From Tissierella sp. (lineage in GTDB: Bacteria > Bacillota > Clostridia > Tissierellales > Tissierellaceae), in contig NZ_JAVKTS010000003.1 of NCBI RefSeq assembly GCF_031460495.1, positions 434,001 through 498,000 on the forward strand: a stretch of 64,000 bases of DNA. The letters run 5' to 3'. Each line of letters begins with the position of its first letter. Positions within the stretch are counted from its first letter, which is position 1. Under the pieces are notes generated by a model that was not told where the DNA came from, searched no databases, and worked only from the letters and a program-made list of their open reading frames with translations. The position numbers and the translations under genes were made by a program. Below, in pieces: positions 9,902-18,575 of this stretch.

Positions 9902-9912
9902 AAAATCACCAC

Positions 9913-10302
9913 CTATATCTTTTTATCTACTATGATTCCAACAACTTCCCAAATTGCTGCAACCATATCAAGTACTTTTTCTGGAGGTAGTTCTCTAATT
10001 ACCTCACCGTTAGTTGTATCAATTACCTTTACCATTATTTCCTTAGTTTTTTCATGTATGGAAAACTCGAATCTTCTGTCGTAAACAACAAAATCTTTGT
10101 TTGCTTTTTCAATTATATCAATAACTTCTCCTTCTGAAAAACGCTTTTCCTCTACATATCTTTGTTCCCCATCATTTCTTTCTCGGTTTGGTATTGTTCT
10201 TGTCTCAAACCTTGGTTTACTTTCAGTTGAACTTAGATGACTAATATTACTGCTATTTGAAGAATTTATCATTGTACTACTTCCTATTCCATCAAGTTGC
10301 AT
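9913..10302 (-). CDS. flaG: FlaG family flagellar protein
   Basis: 129 residues from ATG 10302, which has GAAGGGGG seven bases upstream; an upstream TTG in the same frame overlaps that ribosome site and is rejected. The N-terminal 50 residues are Ser/Asn-rich and probably unstructured. The C-terminal part FEFSIHEKTKEIMVKVIDTTNGEVIRELPPEKVLDMVAAIWEVVGIIVDKKI is the FlaG domain (PF03646-like), with the hallmark IRELPPEKVLDM. FlaG influences filament length in several bacteria. It is the first gene of the sigma-D operon flaG-fliD-fliS-chaperone. Confidence 0.92.
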   Translation of the reverse strand: MQLDGIGSSTMINSSNSSNISHLSSTESKPRFETRTIPNRERNDGEQRYVEEKRFSEGEVIDIIEKANKDFVVYDRRFEFSIHEKTKEIMVKVIDTTNGEVIRELPPEKVLDMVAAIWEVVGIIVDKKI

Positions 10303-10336
10303 AGTGCTATCCCCCTTCAATCTAGTTCTACATAAT

Positions 10337-10363
10337 TTATCGACTATTATCTATTATTCTTTA
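10337..10363 (-). promoter_or_regulatory. Sigma-D (FliA-type) promoter of flaG-fliD-fliS
   Basis: Minus strand: TAAA (10360-10363), exactly 15 bases, then GTCGATAA (10337-10344). The flagellar sigma consensus is TAAA-N15-GCCGATAA, so there is one mismatch. The flaG start lies about 35 bases downstream. Confidence 0.82.
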
Positions 10364-10415
10364 ATGATGTGATTGTAATTTTTTGGATATTACATTTTTT
10401 TAAAAATATGTTTTG

Positions 10416-10444
10416 TTGTCTTAGTTATATTTTGTGGGTATAAT
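10416..10444 (+). promoter_or_regulatory. Sigma-A promoter of the ArAE exporter gene
   Basis: TTGTCT (10416-10421), 17-base spacer, TATAAT (10439-10444). It settles the start of the next gene: an upstream GTG at 10434 would lie inside this promoter. Confidence 0.65.
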
Positions 10445-10475
10445 AACTATATCGATATTAGAAAGGGGATGCCTC

Positions 10476-11363
10476 TTGAAAAAAAGTATAAAATTAAAGA
10501 TGGGCATGAGAACTATAAAAACTGGCTTGGCAGTTGCAATAAGCCTTATACTTTGTATTATATTTAAATCTAAAAGCCCCATATTTGCAGCTATAGGGGC
10601 AATTGCATCTATGCAATCATCAGTTTCTGAGTCCTTAATTGCAGGAAAAAATCGTATGTTGGGTACTTTTATAGGTGCTATTGTTGGTTTGATATTTTCC
10701 TTGGCATTTCCAGAAAATCCTATATTCATAGGCCTGGGTGTTAGTATTGTAATTCACATTTGCCATTTATTAGACTGGAATAAAGCTTTGCAATTATCAG
10801 CCATTGTATTTGTAGGTATTGCTTTAAATCCTGAAATGGATGTAAAACTATCCTATTCTCTTTTTAGAATAATTGATACATTCATAGGCATTATAGTGGG
10901 AATGATTATAAACTACTTTGTTTCTGCTCCTAATATGGAAGAAAGAATAATGGATTCTATAGAAATACTCTATATTGAAAGTAAAGATATAATCAATAAT
11001 TTAATATGGAAAATAGAGGATGTAAGTCTGAAAGAATTTAGAACAGACACTGTATTATTAACTGAGAGCTATGAAGCTCTTAGCAAAGATATACATCTTA
11101 ACCTGACGAAAAAGCAGGATTCTACTTCTTACAATAGAATCTTATCTAAAATAGAATCCATAGAAAATAATATATCTTTACTGTCAGAAATAAACAAATC
11201 TCCCTTCCTGACTAAAAGAAACCAAGAATTATTGGAAGAATTATTCAATAAGCCTATACCAATTAATGAGGAACTAGTTAAAGAGGATATAGATATTGTA
11301 TATAATTATCATTTGACACAAGCTTTAGACAATCTACTAGAAATAAAAGAATTTATTGGTTAA
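10476..11363 (+). CDS. Aromatic acid exporter family (ArAE_1/FUSC-like) membrane protein
   Basis: 295 residues from TTG 10476, chosen because GAAAGGGG lies seven bases upstream; the longer frame from 10434 would begin within the promoter. The N-terminal half has about five hydrophobic segments (roughly 10-150) opening with KMGMRTIKTGLAVAISLILC, the signature of the ArAE_1 family (PF06081, B. subtilis YgaE-like). The C-terminal half (155-295) is a soluble helical domain. Distant relatives export aromatic carboxylic acids; the substrate here is unknown. It is a lone gene, divergent from the flaG operon, and ends in a strong terminator shared with the convergent peptidase gene. Confidence 0.8.
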   Translation: MKKSIKLKMGMRTIKTGLAVAISLILCIIFKSKSPIFAAIGAIASMQSSVSESLIAGKNRMLGTFIGAIVGLIFSLAFPENPIFIGLGVSIVIHICHLLDWNKALQLSAIVFVGIALNPEMDVKLSYSLFRIIDTFIGIIVGMIINYFVSAPNMEERIMDSIEILYIESKDIINNLIWKIEDVSLKEFRTDTVLLTESYEALSKDIHLNLTKKQDSTSYNRILSKIESIENNISLLSEINKSPFLTKRNQELLEELFNKPIPINEELVKEDIDIVYNYHLTQALDNLLEIKEFIG

Positions 11364-11366
11364 AGG

Positions 11367-11402
11367 CAAAAAAACTTGTGTATATATACACAAGTTTTTT
11401 TA
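11367..11402. terminator. Bidirectional terminator between ArAE gene and pepF
   Basis: Perfect inverted repeat: AAAAAAACTTGTGTATA and its complement meet with almost no loop and are flanked by A and T runs on both sides. It serves the plus-strand exporter and the convergent minus-strand peptidase. Confidence 0.88.
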
Positions 11403-11410
11403 AAATTCAA

Positions 11411-13108
11411 TTAAAATTTTCTATCGTCTACATTATCTAGCCAATCTTTAATAGGCTCTACTACTTTCTTTATTGTTCCATCTACAAATGGATTATCTAA
11501 TTTAGCTAGTTTAACTAGTTCAAGGAAAGGAAACTTTCCTCCAACCTTACAAATGCGTATATAGTCTTCCCAAGCACTTTCCCTATCTTCTCTGGATTTA
11601 ATCCAAAATTGAAATGCACATACTTGAGCAAGAGTGTAATCTATATAATAGAATGGACTAGAAAATATGTGTCCCTGTCTAAACCAATATCCACCTTTTT
11701 CAAGGAAGTCATTGCCTTCATAGTCTCTAAAAGGAAGATATTTCTTTTCTATTTCTCTCCATTTTAACTTTCTTTCCTCAGGAGTAGCGGTTGGGTTCTC
11801 ATATATATAATGTTGGAATTCATCTACTGTAACACCATAAGGTATAAAGTTTACCGCTCCTGATAAATGACTAAACTTGTATTTATCCACCTCATCTTGG
11901 AAGAAAAGTTCCATCCATGGCCATGTAATAAACTCCATACTCATAGAATGAATTTCACAAGCTTCATAGGTTGGGAAAAAGTATTCTGGTAGTTTCAAAT
12001 CTCTACTTAAATATACTTGAAAAGCATGACCTGCTTCATGGGTTAGTACATCCACATCTCCAGAAGTCCCATTGAAGTTTGAGAATATAAACGGTGATTT
12101 ATATTCTGGCATTATAGTGCAGTATCCACCTGCCATTTTCCCCTTTTTACTTACTAAATCTAATAATTCTCTTTCTACCATAAAGGTAAAGAACTCATTA
12201 GTTTCCTTAGAAAGTTCTCTATACATCTTCTTTCCATTCTCCAGGATCCAATCTGGGTCTCCCTTAGGAGTAGCATTGCCAGTTAAATACTCTAGAGGCT
12301 CATCATAATATTTTAATTCTTTTAGGCCTAGTCTCTTCCTTTGCCTATCCATGGATTCTGCAACTAATGGAACTAAGTCTGTATATACTTGTTTTCTATA
12401 ATTAGCCACCATGTTTGAATCATAATCAGATCTGCCAAGTTTCTTATATGCCATCTCTACATAGTTGACAAATCCTAAAGTCTTAGCCATTTTGTCCCTT
12501 ACTTTTACTAATTCATCATAGATTCTGTCAAACTCAGCTTCATTTGATTTGAAAAATCCACTAGTAGCTTCTGCTGCTGCCTTTCTTATATCTCTATCTT
12601 TTGATTCTGCAAATGGTCTCATTTGGCTTAAGTTCCTTATTTCACCTTCAAAAGGAATCTTAGCTGAAGCCACTAATTTATCATATTCTGTTATTAGCTT
12701 ATTTTCCTTAATTAGATCTTCAATTATTTCTTCAGAAAATGTTTGGAGTTGTAATTCTGCAAGGGTAAATACCTGTTTGCCCCAAGCTTCCTCCAATTCA
12801 TCCCTAAACTTGGAGTTGATAAGTTCTTTATAGAATTTAGAAACCAAATTTTCAAATTTAGGTCTATTTTCATCTATAAAATCATTTTCAGCTACATAAA
12901 ATTCATCTCCTGTATTTATTGAATGTCTAATACTGACTAAAGTTCCCATGGTATCTATATAATTCCTTATCTTGTTGATTTCCTCCATTACATTATTCTG
13001 ATCCTCAAATCTCTTAGATTCACTAAATTTTTGTAGAAGTTCATTAAACTGATCCGTAATCTTACTTAAATCTGGTCTCTCATACCTATAATCTTGAAAT
13101 TTTAACAT
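11411..13108 (-). CDS. M3 family oligoendopeptidase
   Basis: Cytoplasmic zinc metallopeptidase that cuts short peptides. The 565 residues are typical of the M3 subfamily seen in Clostridia, shorter than classical PepF (about 600). The thermolysin-type zinc site HEAGH is at residues 357-361, followed by the downstream glutamate region EACEIHSMSMEFITWPWMELF. There is no signal peptide. A GGAGGG ribosome site precedes the ATG. It is a single gene between two terminators. It fits with the window's other peptide-use genes (Opp, TldD/PmbA, S9, S41, M18, M24). Confidence 0.93.
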   Translation of the reverse strand: MLKFQDYRYERPDLSKITDQFNELLQKFSESKRFEDQNNVMEEINKIRNYIDTMGTLVSIRHSINTGDEFYVAENDFIDENRPKFENLVSKFYKELINSKFRDELEEAWGKQVFTLAELQLQTFSEEIIEDLIKENKLITEYDKLVASAKIPFEGEIRNLSQMRPFAESKDRDIRKAAAEATSGFFKSNEAEFDRIYDELVKVRDKMAKTLGFVNYVEMAYKKLGRSDYDSNMVANYRKQVYTDLVPLVAESMDRQRKRLGLKELKYYDEPLEYLTGNATPKGDPDWILENGKKMYRELSKETNEFFTFMVERELLDLVSKKGKMAGGYCTIMPEYKSPFIFSNFNGTSGDVDVLTHEAGHAFQVYLSRDLKLPEYFFPTYEACEIHSMSMEFITWPWMELFFQDEVDKYKFSHLSGAVNFIPYGVTVDEFQHYIYENPTATPEERKLKWREIEKKYLPFRDYEGNDFLEKGGYWFRQGHIFSSPFYYIDYTLAQVCAFQFWIKSREDRESAWEDYIRICKVGGKFPFLELVKLAKLDNPFVDGTIKKVVEPIKDWLDNVDDRKF

Positions 13109-13243
13109 ATCTTCCCTCCTATTCTAATATTACCTAATTTAATAATATCAAATTTTTCCCATGATTAATAGATAAATTATTTAAACATGAAGTAATAAAA
13201 TAAGGAATATCAGGTTTATAATTGAAAAAAATAAACAGAATTG

Positions 13244-13278
13244 AAAAGATGAGGATACTTAATCCTCATCTTTTTTAT
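13244..13278 (-). terminator. Terminator of the DUF3798 ABC importer operon
   Basis: Arms AAGATGAGGAT and ATCCTCATCTT around ACTTA. The flanking A and T runs make it usable on the minus strand just beyond the stop at 13280. Confidence 0.82.
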
Positions 13279-13279
13279 C

Positions 13280-14389
13280 TTATTTAGGTTTTGATTGCTG
13301 AGCATCTATCCGAAGGCTCATCCTATCCAATTCCTTATCTTTTTGTCGTTTCCATGAATGAAGAATTAAAGCTAATGTTACAACACCATATGAGAAAAAC
13401 ATACGGAAGTATTCACCAATCATGGCTTGACCTGTGACATATTTACCTGCTGCTGGCATTACTAAAAACATTAAATGGAACAATACTGTACCGATAAGTG
13501 CATTGGGAATAGTAGCCTTAGCAACTGATGCACCACCTACCAATAGAGATGCGGCAGCGAAAAGAGCTGCTTGATCCGCTCCATTATATGTGTTTAAAGT
13601 TCCAATATTTTGCAAATAAATTATTTGTCCATAACTAGCAAGAACCGTTGATATTATAATCGATTGAATACGAGTTTTTTCAACAGCAATACCTGCAGAG
13701 TTGGAAACATGCATATCTTGACCTACGGCCCGCATATCCTGACCTAATTTAGTCTTTTTGAACCATATTGTAAAAATGCAGATTGCTCCAATAATCAAAA
13801 ATGTTCCCACAGGAATTTTTACATTACCTATCTTTAACAAAAGCAAATTGTCGAATCCTTTTGCAACACCTAAATCCAATGCATTACGAATACCATAACC
13901 TCTAGATAATAGTATCTTTTCATTTTTAAATGGAATTATATTACCAAATAGATACAAAAGGAAAAACTGATATATCCCTGAGATAAAAAGCCCTAACATC
14001 ATGGAAGTGATCATCTCTCTACCCTTAGCCCTATTTAATACTCTACCTCCAAAATATCCAAGAACTATGGCAATAGGTGTTGCAATAACAGCAGCAATAG
14101 TCAATCCTAATGCTCCTTCAATTCCCCAATCAGTAATGAAGATCAAGCCAATCTGACCTGCCATAGCACCTAAAACCATACCAAAGTTAATACCCATACC
14201 TGCCATTACAGGAAGTAACAATGCTAAAACTAGAAATGAGTTTCTAACCAATCTTGTTATTACCTGATCTATTAAGTAAATGCTGGAAAACCTAGAAAGA
14301 GGAATAGCTATAATACTAATTACTAAAAACATTAATGGTACAACACTACTTGTAAGTATCTTTCCCATTTTATTTTTATCTTTCATCAT
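13280..14389 (-). CDS. ABC transporter permease (BPD_transp_2/sugar-nucleoside type), second subunit
   Basis: 369 residues with about nine hydrophobic segments. The conserved cytoplasmic loop KKTKLGQDMRAVGQDMHVSNSAGI is the coupling-helix region of the RbsC/NupPQ-like permease family (BPD_transp_2). The ATG overlaps the stop of the preceding permease gene by four bases (ATGA), so translation is coupled. With the 14.4-kb permease it forms the membrane heterodimer of the importer encoded at 13.3-18.3 kb. The substrate is not evident; relatives carry sugars or nucleosides. Confidence 0.85.
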   Translation of the reverse strand: MMKDKNKMGKILTSSVVPLMFLVISIIAIPLSRFSSIYLIDQVITRLVRNSFLVLALLLPVMAGMGINFGMVLGAMAGQIGLIFITDWGIEGALGLTIAAVIATPIAIVLGYFGGRVLNRAKGREMITSMMLGLFISGIYQFFLLYLFGNIIPFKNEKILLSRGYGIRNALDLGVAKGFDNLLLLKIGNVKIPVGTFLIIGAICIFTIWFKKTKLGQDMRAVGQDMHVSNSAGIAVEKTRIQSIIISTVLASYGQIIYLQNIGTLNTYNGADQAALFAAASLLVGGASVAKATIPNALIGTVLFHLMFLVMPAAGKYVTGQAMIGEYFRMFFSYGVVTLALILHSWKRQKDKELDRMSLRIDAQQSKPK

Positions 14390-15429
14390 TCTTTACCTCC
14401 CTTTCCTCTAGTCAGTGCATATACTATTAATCCATTAGTGACAATTATTCTAATAACTTCAGAAACATCAATATTAATTGCACTATTAATAACTGAAGGA
14501 GTCATAGTTAAAATCCCTTGGAATAAAAATGTACCAATTATAACATTCATTATAGTAGCTTTGTTAACGGAGGCACCTCCAAGAAGTACAGCTGCAACTG
14601 ATGGGAATGCAAATGCCAATGGAGAATTATACATTTGAATAAATCCAAAACTCTGCTCATAAACAATCATTCCAACTGCTGCAATCATAGTCGAGAGCAT
14701 AACAGATATTATACGCATTCTATCAATATTAATCCCTGATGCCCTTGCATAGTCAGGGTTAGACCCTACTGCTGTAATTGCAGTTCCAGTTTTGGTTTTG
14801 AAAAATCCCCAAACGAACAATGCTACAATAGCAAAAAGCAAAATCATCCCTGTAGGAATTGTAAAGTACTCTGTAACCTTTATCTTCCATAGCCCACTCA
14901 GTTGATGAATCCAATATTGATCAAGACTAATAGTAGTACGCAGTCCTTCACCTTTAAATCCTTGTACAGATGCAGGGTTTTTGAAAGGTAATATGGTCCA
15001 CATTATATTCATAAAAAATACAAATGAAAACCCTACATATGTTGCAATAATCATTTCATCCCCCTTAACACGATTTAGTAATAAACCGTAGAGAAATCCA
15101 AATATTGCAGCAAAAAATATACCTACTAAAAATGCTATTGCTATGCCAGGAAAACCCACGAAACCAAATTCTAAACTCACAACAGCACCAAACATTCCAG
15201 CTATTAAACCTACTGGTATCCCGAAGTTTAATCCACATCCAGATTGAATCATTGGAACCATGGAAAGAACCATAATAGCATTCATTCCGAAACGGACTAT
15301 AACATCGTTTAAGGATGTGTCAACCCTAACTCCAAAAATGGGTGCAGCAATAAACAAAGCCAGTAAGAATAATGCTATTATAATGCGGGGCCAACCAAAA
15401 TTTCTGATAAACCTATTTATCGCAACCAT
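14386..15429 (-). CDS. ABC transporter permease (BPD_transp_2/sugar-nucleoside type), first subunit
   Basis: 347 residues, polytopic, with the family loop FFKTKTGTAITAVGSNPDYARASGINIDRMR after the sixth or seventh membrane segment. It overlaps the upstream ATPase gene by 13 bases and the next permease by four, so all three are translationally coupled. The two permeases share only the fold-level pattern, consistent with a heterodimeric channel. The residue-level features match permeases that accompany DUF3798 binding proteins rather than any characterised transporter. Confidence 0.85.
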   Translation of the reverse strand: MVAINRFIRNFGWPRIIIALFLLALFIAAPIFGVRVDTSLNDVIVRFGMNAIMVLSMVPMIQSGCGLNFGIPVGLIAGMFGAVVSLEFGFVGFPGIAIAFLVGIFFAAIFGFLYGLLLNRVKGDEMIIATYVGFSFVFFMNIMWTILPFKNPASVQGFKGEGLRTTISLDQYWIHQLSGLWKIKVTEYFTIPTGMILLFAIVALFVWGFFKTKTGTAITAVGSNPDYARASGINIDRMRIISVMLSTMIAAVGMIVYEQSFGFIQMYNSPLAFAFPSVAAVLLGGASVNKATIMNVIIGTFLFQGILTMTPSVINSAINIDVSEVIRIIVTNGLIVYALTRGKGGKE

Positions 15430-17042
15430 ATTTTCTCACCCTCTTCATTGACCTTATATTCTCCAGACATCAATAGTCCAAACTCAGTTATCTCAGTATC
15501 TGGTGGCAAAATCCCATATATTTCACCTTCACAAACAATAGCAATCCTATCACTTATGGATCGTAACTCTTCTAATTCAGATGAAATAATAACTATGGTT
15601 GTATTATATTCCTCATTATACTTTCTAAGTGCATTTAAAACCAATTCCTTAGCACCTACATCTATACCACGGGTGGGCTCAGATACAAATAATAACTTAG
15701 GCTTTGTTGCAAAGGCCTTTGCAAGACAAACCTTTTGCTGGTTACCTCCTGATAGATTACGGGCTAATTGTTTTTCACTGGTACATTTTATTTTCAACTG
15801 CTCTATATATTCTTGAGCACATTCCCTCATGGATTTATCATCCCTAAAAGTGAAAAGGCCTCCTAAATAACTCTTTAAAAACCTATCTTGAGTTTGCATT
15901 GCATTAAATGCAATATTCCAGTCAATTGGTTCATCCAGTAAAAGCCCTACTCCCCTTCTATCTTCTGATACAAAGGATATTCCTCTTTTTAATACCTCCA
16001 AGGTATTATTAAGTGGAAGAGGTTCATTTTCAAAGAATACTTCACCACCAGACGCAAAAAGTCCCATAATACCATTGGGAAATCCTAATTTCCCTTGCCC
16101 AGCAAGTCCGCCTATGCCTAAGATTTCACCTTTACGAATCTTTATAGATGCATTCCTGATTACCTCTCCGGGCATATCAACCCAAAGGTTTTTGCTTTCA
16201 AGTATAATATCCTTTTCATCTATCTTAGATACTCTCACTTCTTGCTCTTTTTTCTCTTCGATATCCCTACCAACCATCCATTTAGCTATTTGCCTAATAT
16301 CAACACCCTCAGTAGGTCTTTCAACTACAACATTTCCATCTCTAAGAACAACCATGGTATCGCAAACTGATGTTATCTCACGAAGTCTATGGGATATAAA
16401 TATAATTGAAACACCCATATCAGATAGTTTTTTCATGGATTCAAGAAGTATATCTGCCTCAGATTCTGTAAGTACAGCAGTAGGTTCATCTAATATTATC
16501 ATTTTAACCTGATCACGCTTAATCTCACGAGCAATCTCAATAAATTGTTTATATCCTACAGGTATTTCTGATACTAAGGTTTCTGTGTCTAAAGAAACAC
16601 CTAGTACATCTATGACATCCTGGGCGTTTTTACTAATCTCCACCCTATCTATTGTTTCAAGTCGTTTTCCAAATATCTTTGAAATAAAGCTACTTTTAGT
16701 CTTCTCCATATTTAATAAAATATTTTCAGCTACGGTAAATCCAGGTATAAGAGAAAACTCTTGATGTACCATGCCAATTCCTGCATTTAGTGCATTTACT
16801 GGGTTTTTGAAATCAATCTTTTTTCCATCAAAATAAATTTCACCTTCATAACCACCAGTTTCCACTATTACATTCATCCCAAACAGGATATTCATTAGTG
16901 TAGATTTTCCTGCACCATTCTCTCCAACTAAGCCCAATATCTTACCCTTTTCTAAAGTAAAACTTATATCTTTCAAAACCACATTCTCATTATAACTTTT
17001 CCCTACATTTGCTACTTTTAGTAATACATTTGTTGTAGACAT
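15417..17042 (-). CDS. ABC transporter ATPase, duplicated (sugar/nucleoside type)
   Basis: 541 residues holding two nucleotide-binding domains in tandem, as in RbsA/MglA/NupO. Domain 1 has Walker A GENGAGKST and Walker B MIILDEPTAVL. Domain 2 has the degenerate P-loop-like GGLAGQGKLGFP, signature LSGGNQQKVCLAKAF and LLFVSEPTRGIDVGAK. As usual in this family the second site has a diverged Walker A. It powers uptake through the two permeases encoded immediately downstream. It follows the binding-protein gene by 63 bases, a gap that contains a perfect 26-base hairpin. Confidence 0.93.
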   Translation of the reverse strand: MSTTNVLLKVANVGKSYNENVVLKDISFTLEKGKILGLVGENGAGKSTLMNILFGMNVIVETGGYEGEIYFDGKKIDFKNPVNALNAGIGMVHQEFSLIPGFTVAENILLNMEKTKSSFISKIFGKRLETIDRVEISKNAQDVIDVLGVSLDTETLVSEIPVGYKQFIEIAREIKRDQVKMIILDEPTAVLTESEADILLESMKKLSDMGVSIIFISHRLREITSVCDTMVVLRDGNVVVERPTEGVDIRQIAKWMVGRDIEEKKEQEVRVSKIDEKDIILESKNLWVDMPGEVIRNASIKIRKGEILGIGGLAGQGKLGFPNGIMGLFASGGEVFFENEPLPLNNTLEVLKRGISFVSEDRRGVGLLLDEPIDWNIAFNAMQTQDRFLKSYLGGLFTFRDDKSMRECAQEYIEQLKIKCTSEKQLARNLSGGNQQKVCLAKAFATKPKLLFVSEPTRGIDVGAKELVLNALRKYNEEYNTTIVIISSELEELRSISDRIAIVCEGEIYGILPPDTEITEFGLLMSGEYKVNEEGEKIWLR

Positions 17043-17069
17043 AATTCACCTCTTAGTCAATAACACATA

Positions 17070-17095
17070 TGGAACGGTCTAAATAGACCGTTCCA
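17070..17095 (-). repeat. Intercistronic hairpin between binding-protein and ATPase genes
   Basis: Perfect 12-base arms TGGAACGGTCTA / TAGACCGTTCCA with a two-base loop and no U run, so it is unlikely to be a full terminator. Such hairpins after binding-protein genes often protect the upstream mRNA segment or dampen downstream expression, giving more binding protein than membrane complex. Confidence 0.75.
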
Positions 17096-17105
17096 TTGTA
17101 TTAAA

Positions 17106-18320
17106 TTATTTTATATCTTTATATTTTTCTGGTACTTCTTCATCTGCATTTCCTATATAACCCTGTCCAAATACATAGGTATCTTGATATACCATTATAT
17201 GGTTTTTTATATCTTCTTTACTAGCTTTATCATAGTACAATGATCCATTCCATTTAGCACCTGGAGTATACATAGTGAAAGCTTCTAAAACATCTTCTAA
17301 ATTATCTTTTTCCATAGTTCCCTCTGCTACTTGCTTACCATATTCAACTAAACCTTGAGTAGCAGTATATCCGTAGGAGAACGCCCATGTACCCATTCTT
17401 CCACTACCACCTGCTTCAACTACAGCAGCTTCAACCTTTTTAAGGATCGCTGGCCAATCACCTGCTTCTTCCTTTAAGTCAATACCAAAAGCTCCTGGAT
17501 ATCCCATTATTGGTGAAGGTAAGTCTGGCTCAACAAATATTGCTCCTAGTTCTGCAACTCTCTTTAATAGTGGCTCTGTTTGAGCATCATTAGTAGCGAA
17601 GAAGGCTGTATTCTTTCCATATTTATCAACCCATGCAGGCATCTGTTCTAATATGAATTGTTGTGCTCCTGGTACACCAACATCGCTCATTGGATCTGGG
17701 GCTGTCTCAGAAGCAAATTTAATTCCTAAATCTTTACTTGCCTCTTCCATTATATTTCTTCTTGCAGATAATAGCTCAATACTCATATGTCTTGGGAAGG
17801 ATATGTGTACAAATGTTTCTGCACCCATCTTCTTAGCAGCCAATATCATCAAATATCCACGGTTAATATTATCTGGGTCTACAACTAAATCAGCTGCAGC
17901 TTCAACCATTGCCACATCTTCTTGTGAAGAGTTGGCTAAAAGTAATATATCTGGTCTTCTTTCACGAATCTCTTTAAATGCAGCTACAGTTCCCGGAACT
18001 GCTTGATTTACAACAATCGCTTTCATATTAGGATCATCTGATAGCCCAACAATTTGTGCAATTGTAGTTTCTGCCTCTTGCATGAAGTTATCTGGATAGG
18101 TGACATGTTTTATCATACCGCCGTTATCAGCATCCCCATACTTTTCAATCATAGCTTCAGCACCTCGAAGCTCATCTTCTCCTTGTGATACTGTACCTGT
18201 TACAATACCAATATGAATCTTCGACTCGTCAACATCACCAGGTGTAGGTGATGCAGTACATGCAACTAGGCTAAATACCATTATTAAGCTTAAACTAATT
18301 AATAATACCCTTCTTGTCAT
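17106..18320 (-). CDS. DUF3798-like lipoprotein, substrate-binding protein of an ABC importer
   Basis: 404 residues. The N-terminal lipoprotein signal ends in LVACTASP, so it is anchored to the outer face of the membrane. The mature part looks like a periplasmic-binding-protein fold: IHIGIVTGTVSQGEDELRGAEAM, then alternating alpha/beta with MKAIVVNQAVPGTVAAFKE and GYPGAFGIDL. The sequence matches my memory of the DUF3798 family (PF12683), whose ligand is unknown. First gene of the operon with two permeases and a double ATPase, so it should deliver the ligand. A sigma-A promoter lies at 18397-18425. Confidence 0.8.
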   Translation of the reverse strand: MTRRVLLISLSLIMVFSLVACTASPTPGDVDESKIHIGIVTGTVSQGEDELRGAEAMIEKYGDADNGGMIKHVTYPDNFMQEAETTIAQIVGLSDDPNMKAIVVNQAVPGTVAAFKEIRERRPDILLLANSSQEDVAMVEAAADLVVDPDNINRGYLMILAAKKMGAETFVHISFPRHMSIELLSARRNIMEEASKDLGIKFASETAPDPMSDVGVPGAQQFILEQMPAWVDKYGKNTAFFATNDAQTEPLLKRVAELGAIFVEPDLPSPIMGYPGAFGIDLKEEAGDWPAILKKVEAAVVEAGGSGRMGTWAFSYGYTATQGLVEYGKQVAEGTMEKDNLEDVLEAFTMYTPGAKWNGSLYYDKASKEDIKNHIMVYQDTYVFGQGYIGNADEEVPEKYKDIK

Positions 18321-18396
18321 TTTGTAGCCCTTCTTTCTTATGTGAGTATAATATATATTGGGATTAAAATTGCTAAATCCATATATAATGTATTAA

Positions 18397-18425
18397 ATTT
18401 TACAATATTAAATATATTCTGTCAA
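18397..18425 (-). promoter_or_regulatory. Sigma-A promoter of the DUF3798 importer operon
   Basis: Minus strand TTGACA (18420-18425), 17 bases, TAAAAT (18397-18402). The -35 is one arm of a loose inverted repeat CTGTCAA...TTGACAG spanning 18419-18455, which could be an operator. Confidence 0.7.
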
Positions 18426-18506
18426 TGGGAATCAAGCATTTCCAATATTTGACAGCATTTTTGTCATTATAATTATAATTATGATTTTTGTTTTTTCTAT
18501 TGTACA

Positions 18507-18535
18507 TTGAGTTGTAAAATGGTATATAATATAAT
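18507..18535 (+). promoter_or_regulatory. Sigma-A promoter of the 570-aa hypothetical gene
   Basis: TTGAGT (18507-18512), 17 bases, TATAAT (18530-18535). The predicted transcript starts about 35 bases before the ATG at 18576. A second candidate, TTGACA at 18449 with TATAAT at 18474, has a long 19-base spacer. Confidence 0.65.
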
Positions 18536-18575
18536 TTGCTAAACGAGTTATTGTTATAAAATTTTGGGGGGAGTT

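Noticed and set aside
10434-10475. Longer N-terminus for the ArAE exporter from GTG 10434
   Set aside because: The codons overlap the -10 box TATAAT (10439-10444), so the transcript would not contain them.
18321-18575. Riboswitch or other structured leader in the divergent intergenic regions
   Set aside because: I looked for conserved c-di-GMP, T-box, purine and lysine riboswitch cores here and in the other long gaps and saw none.
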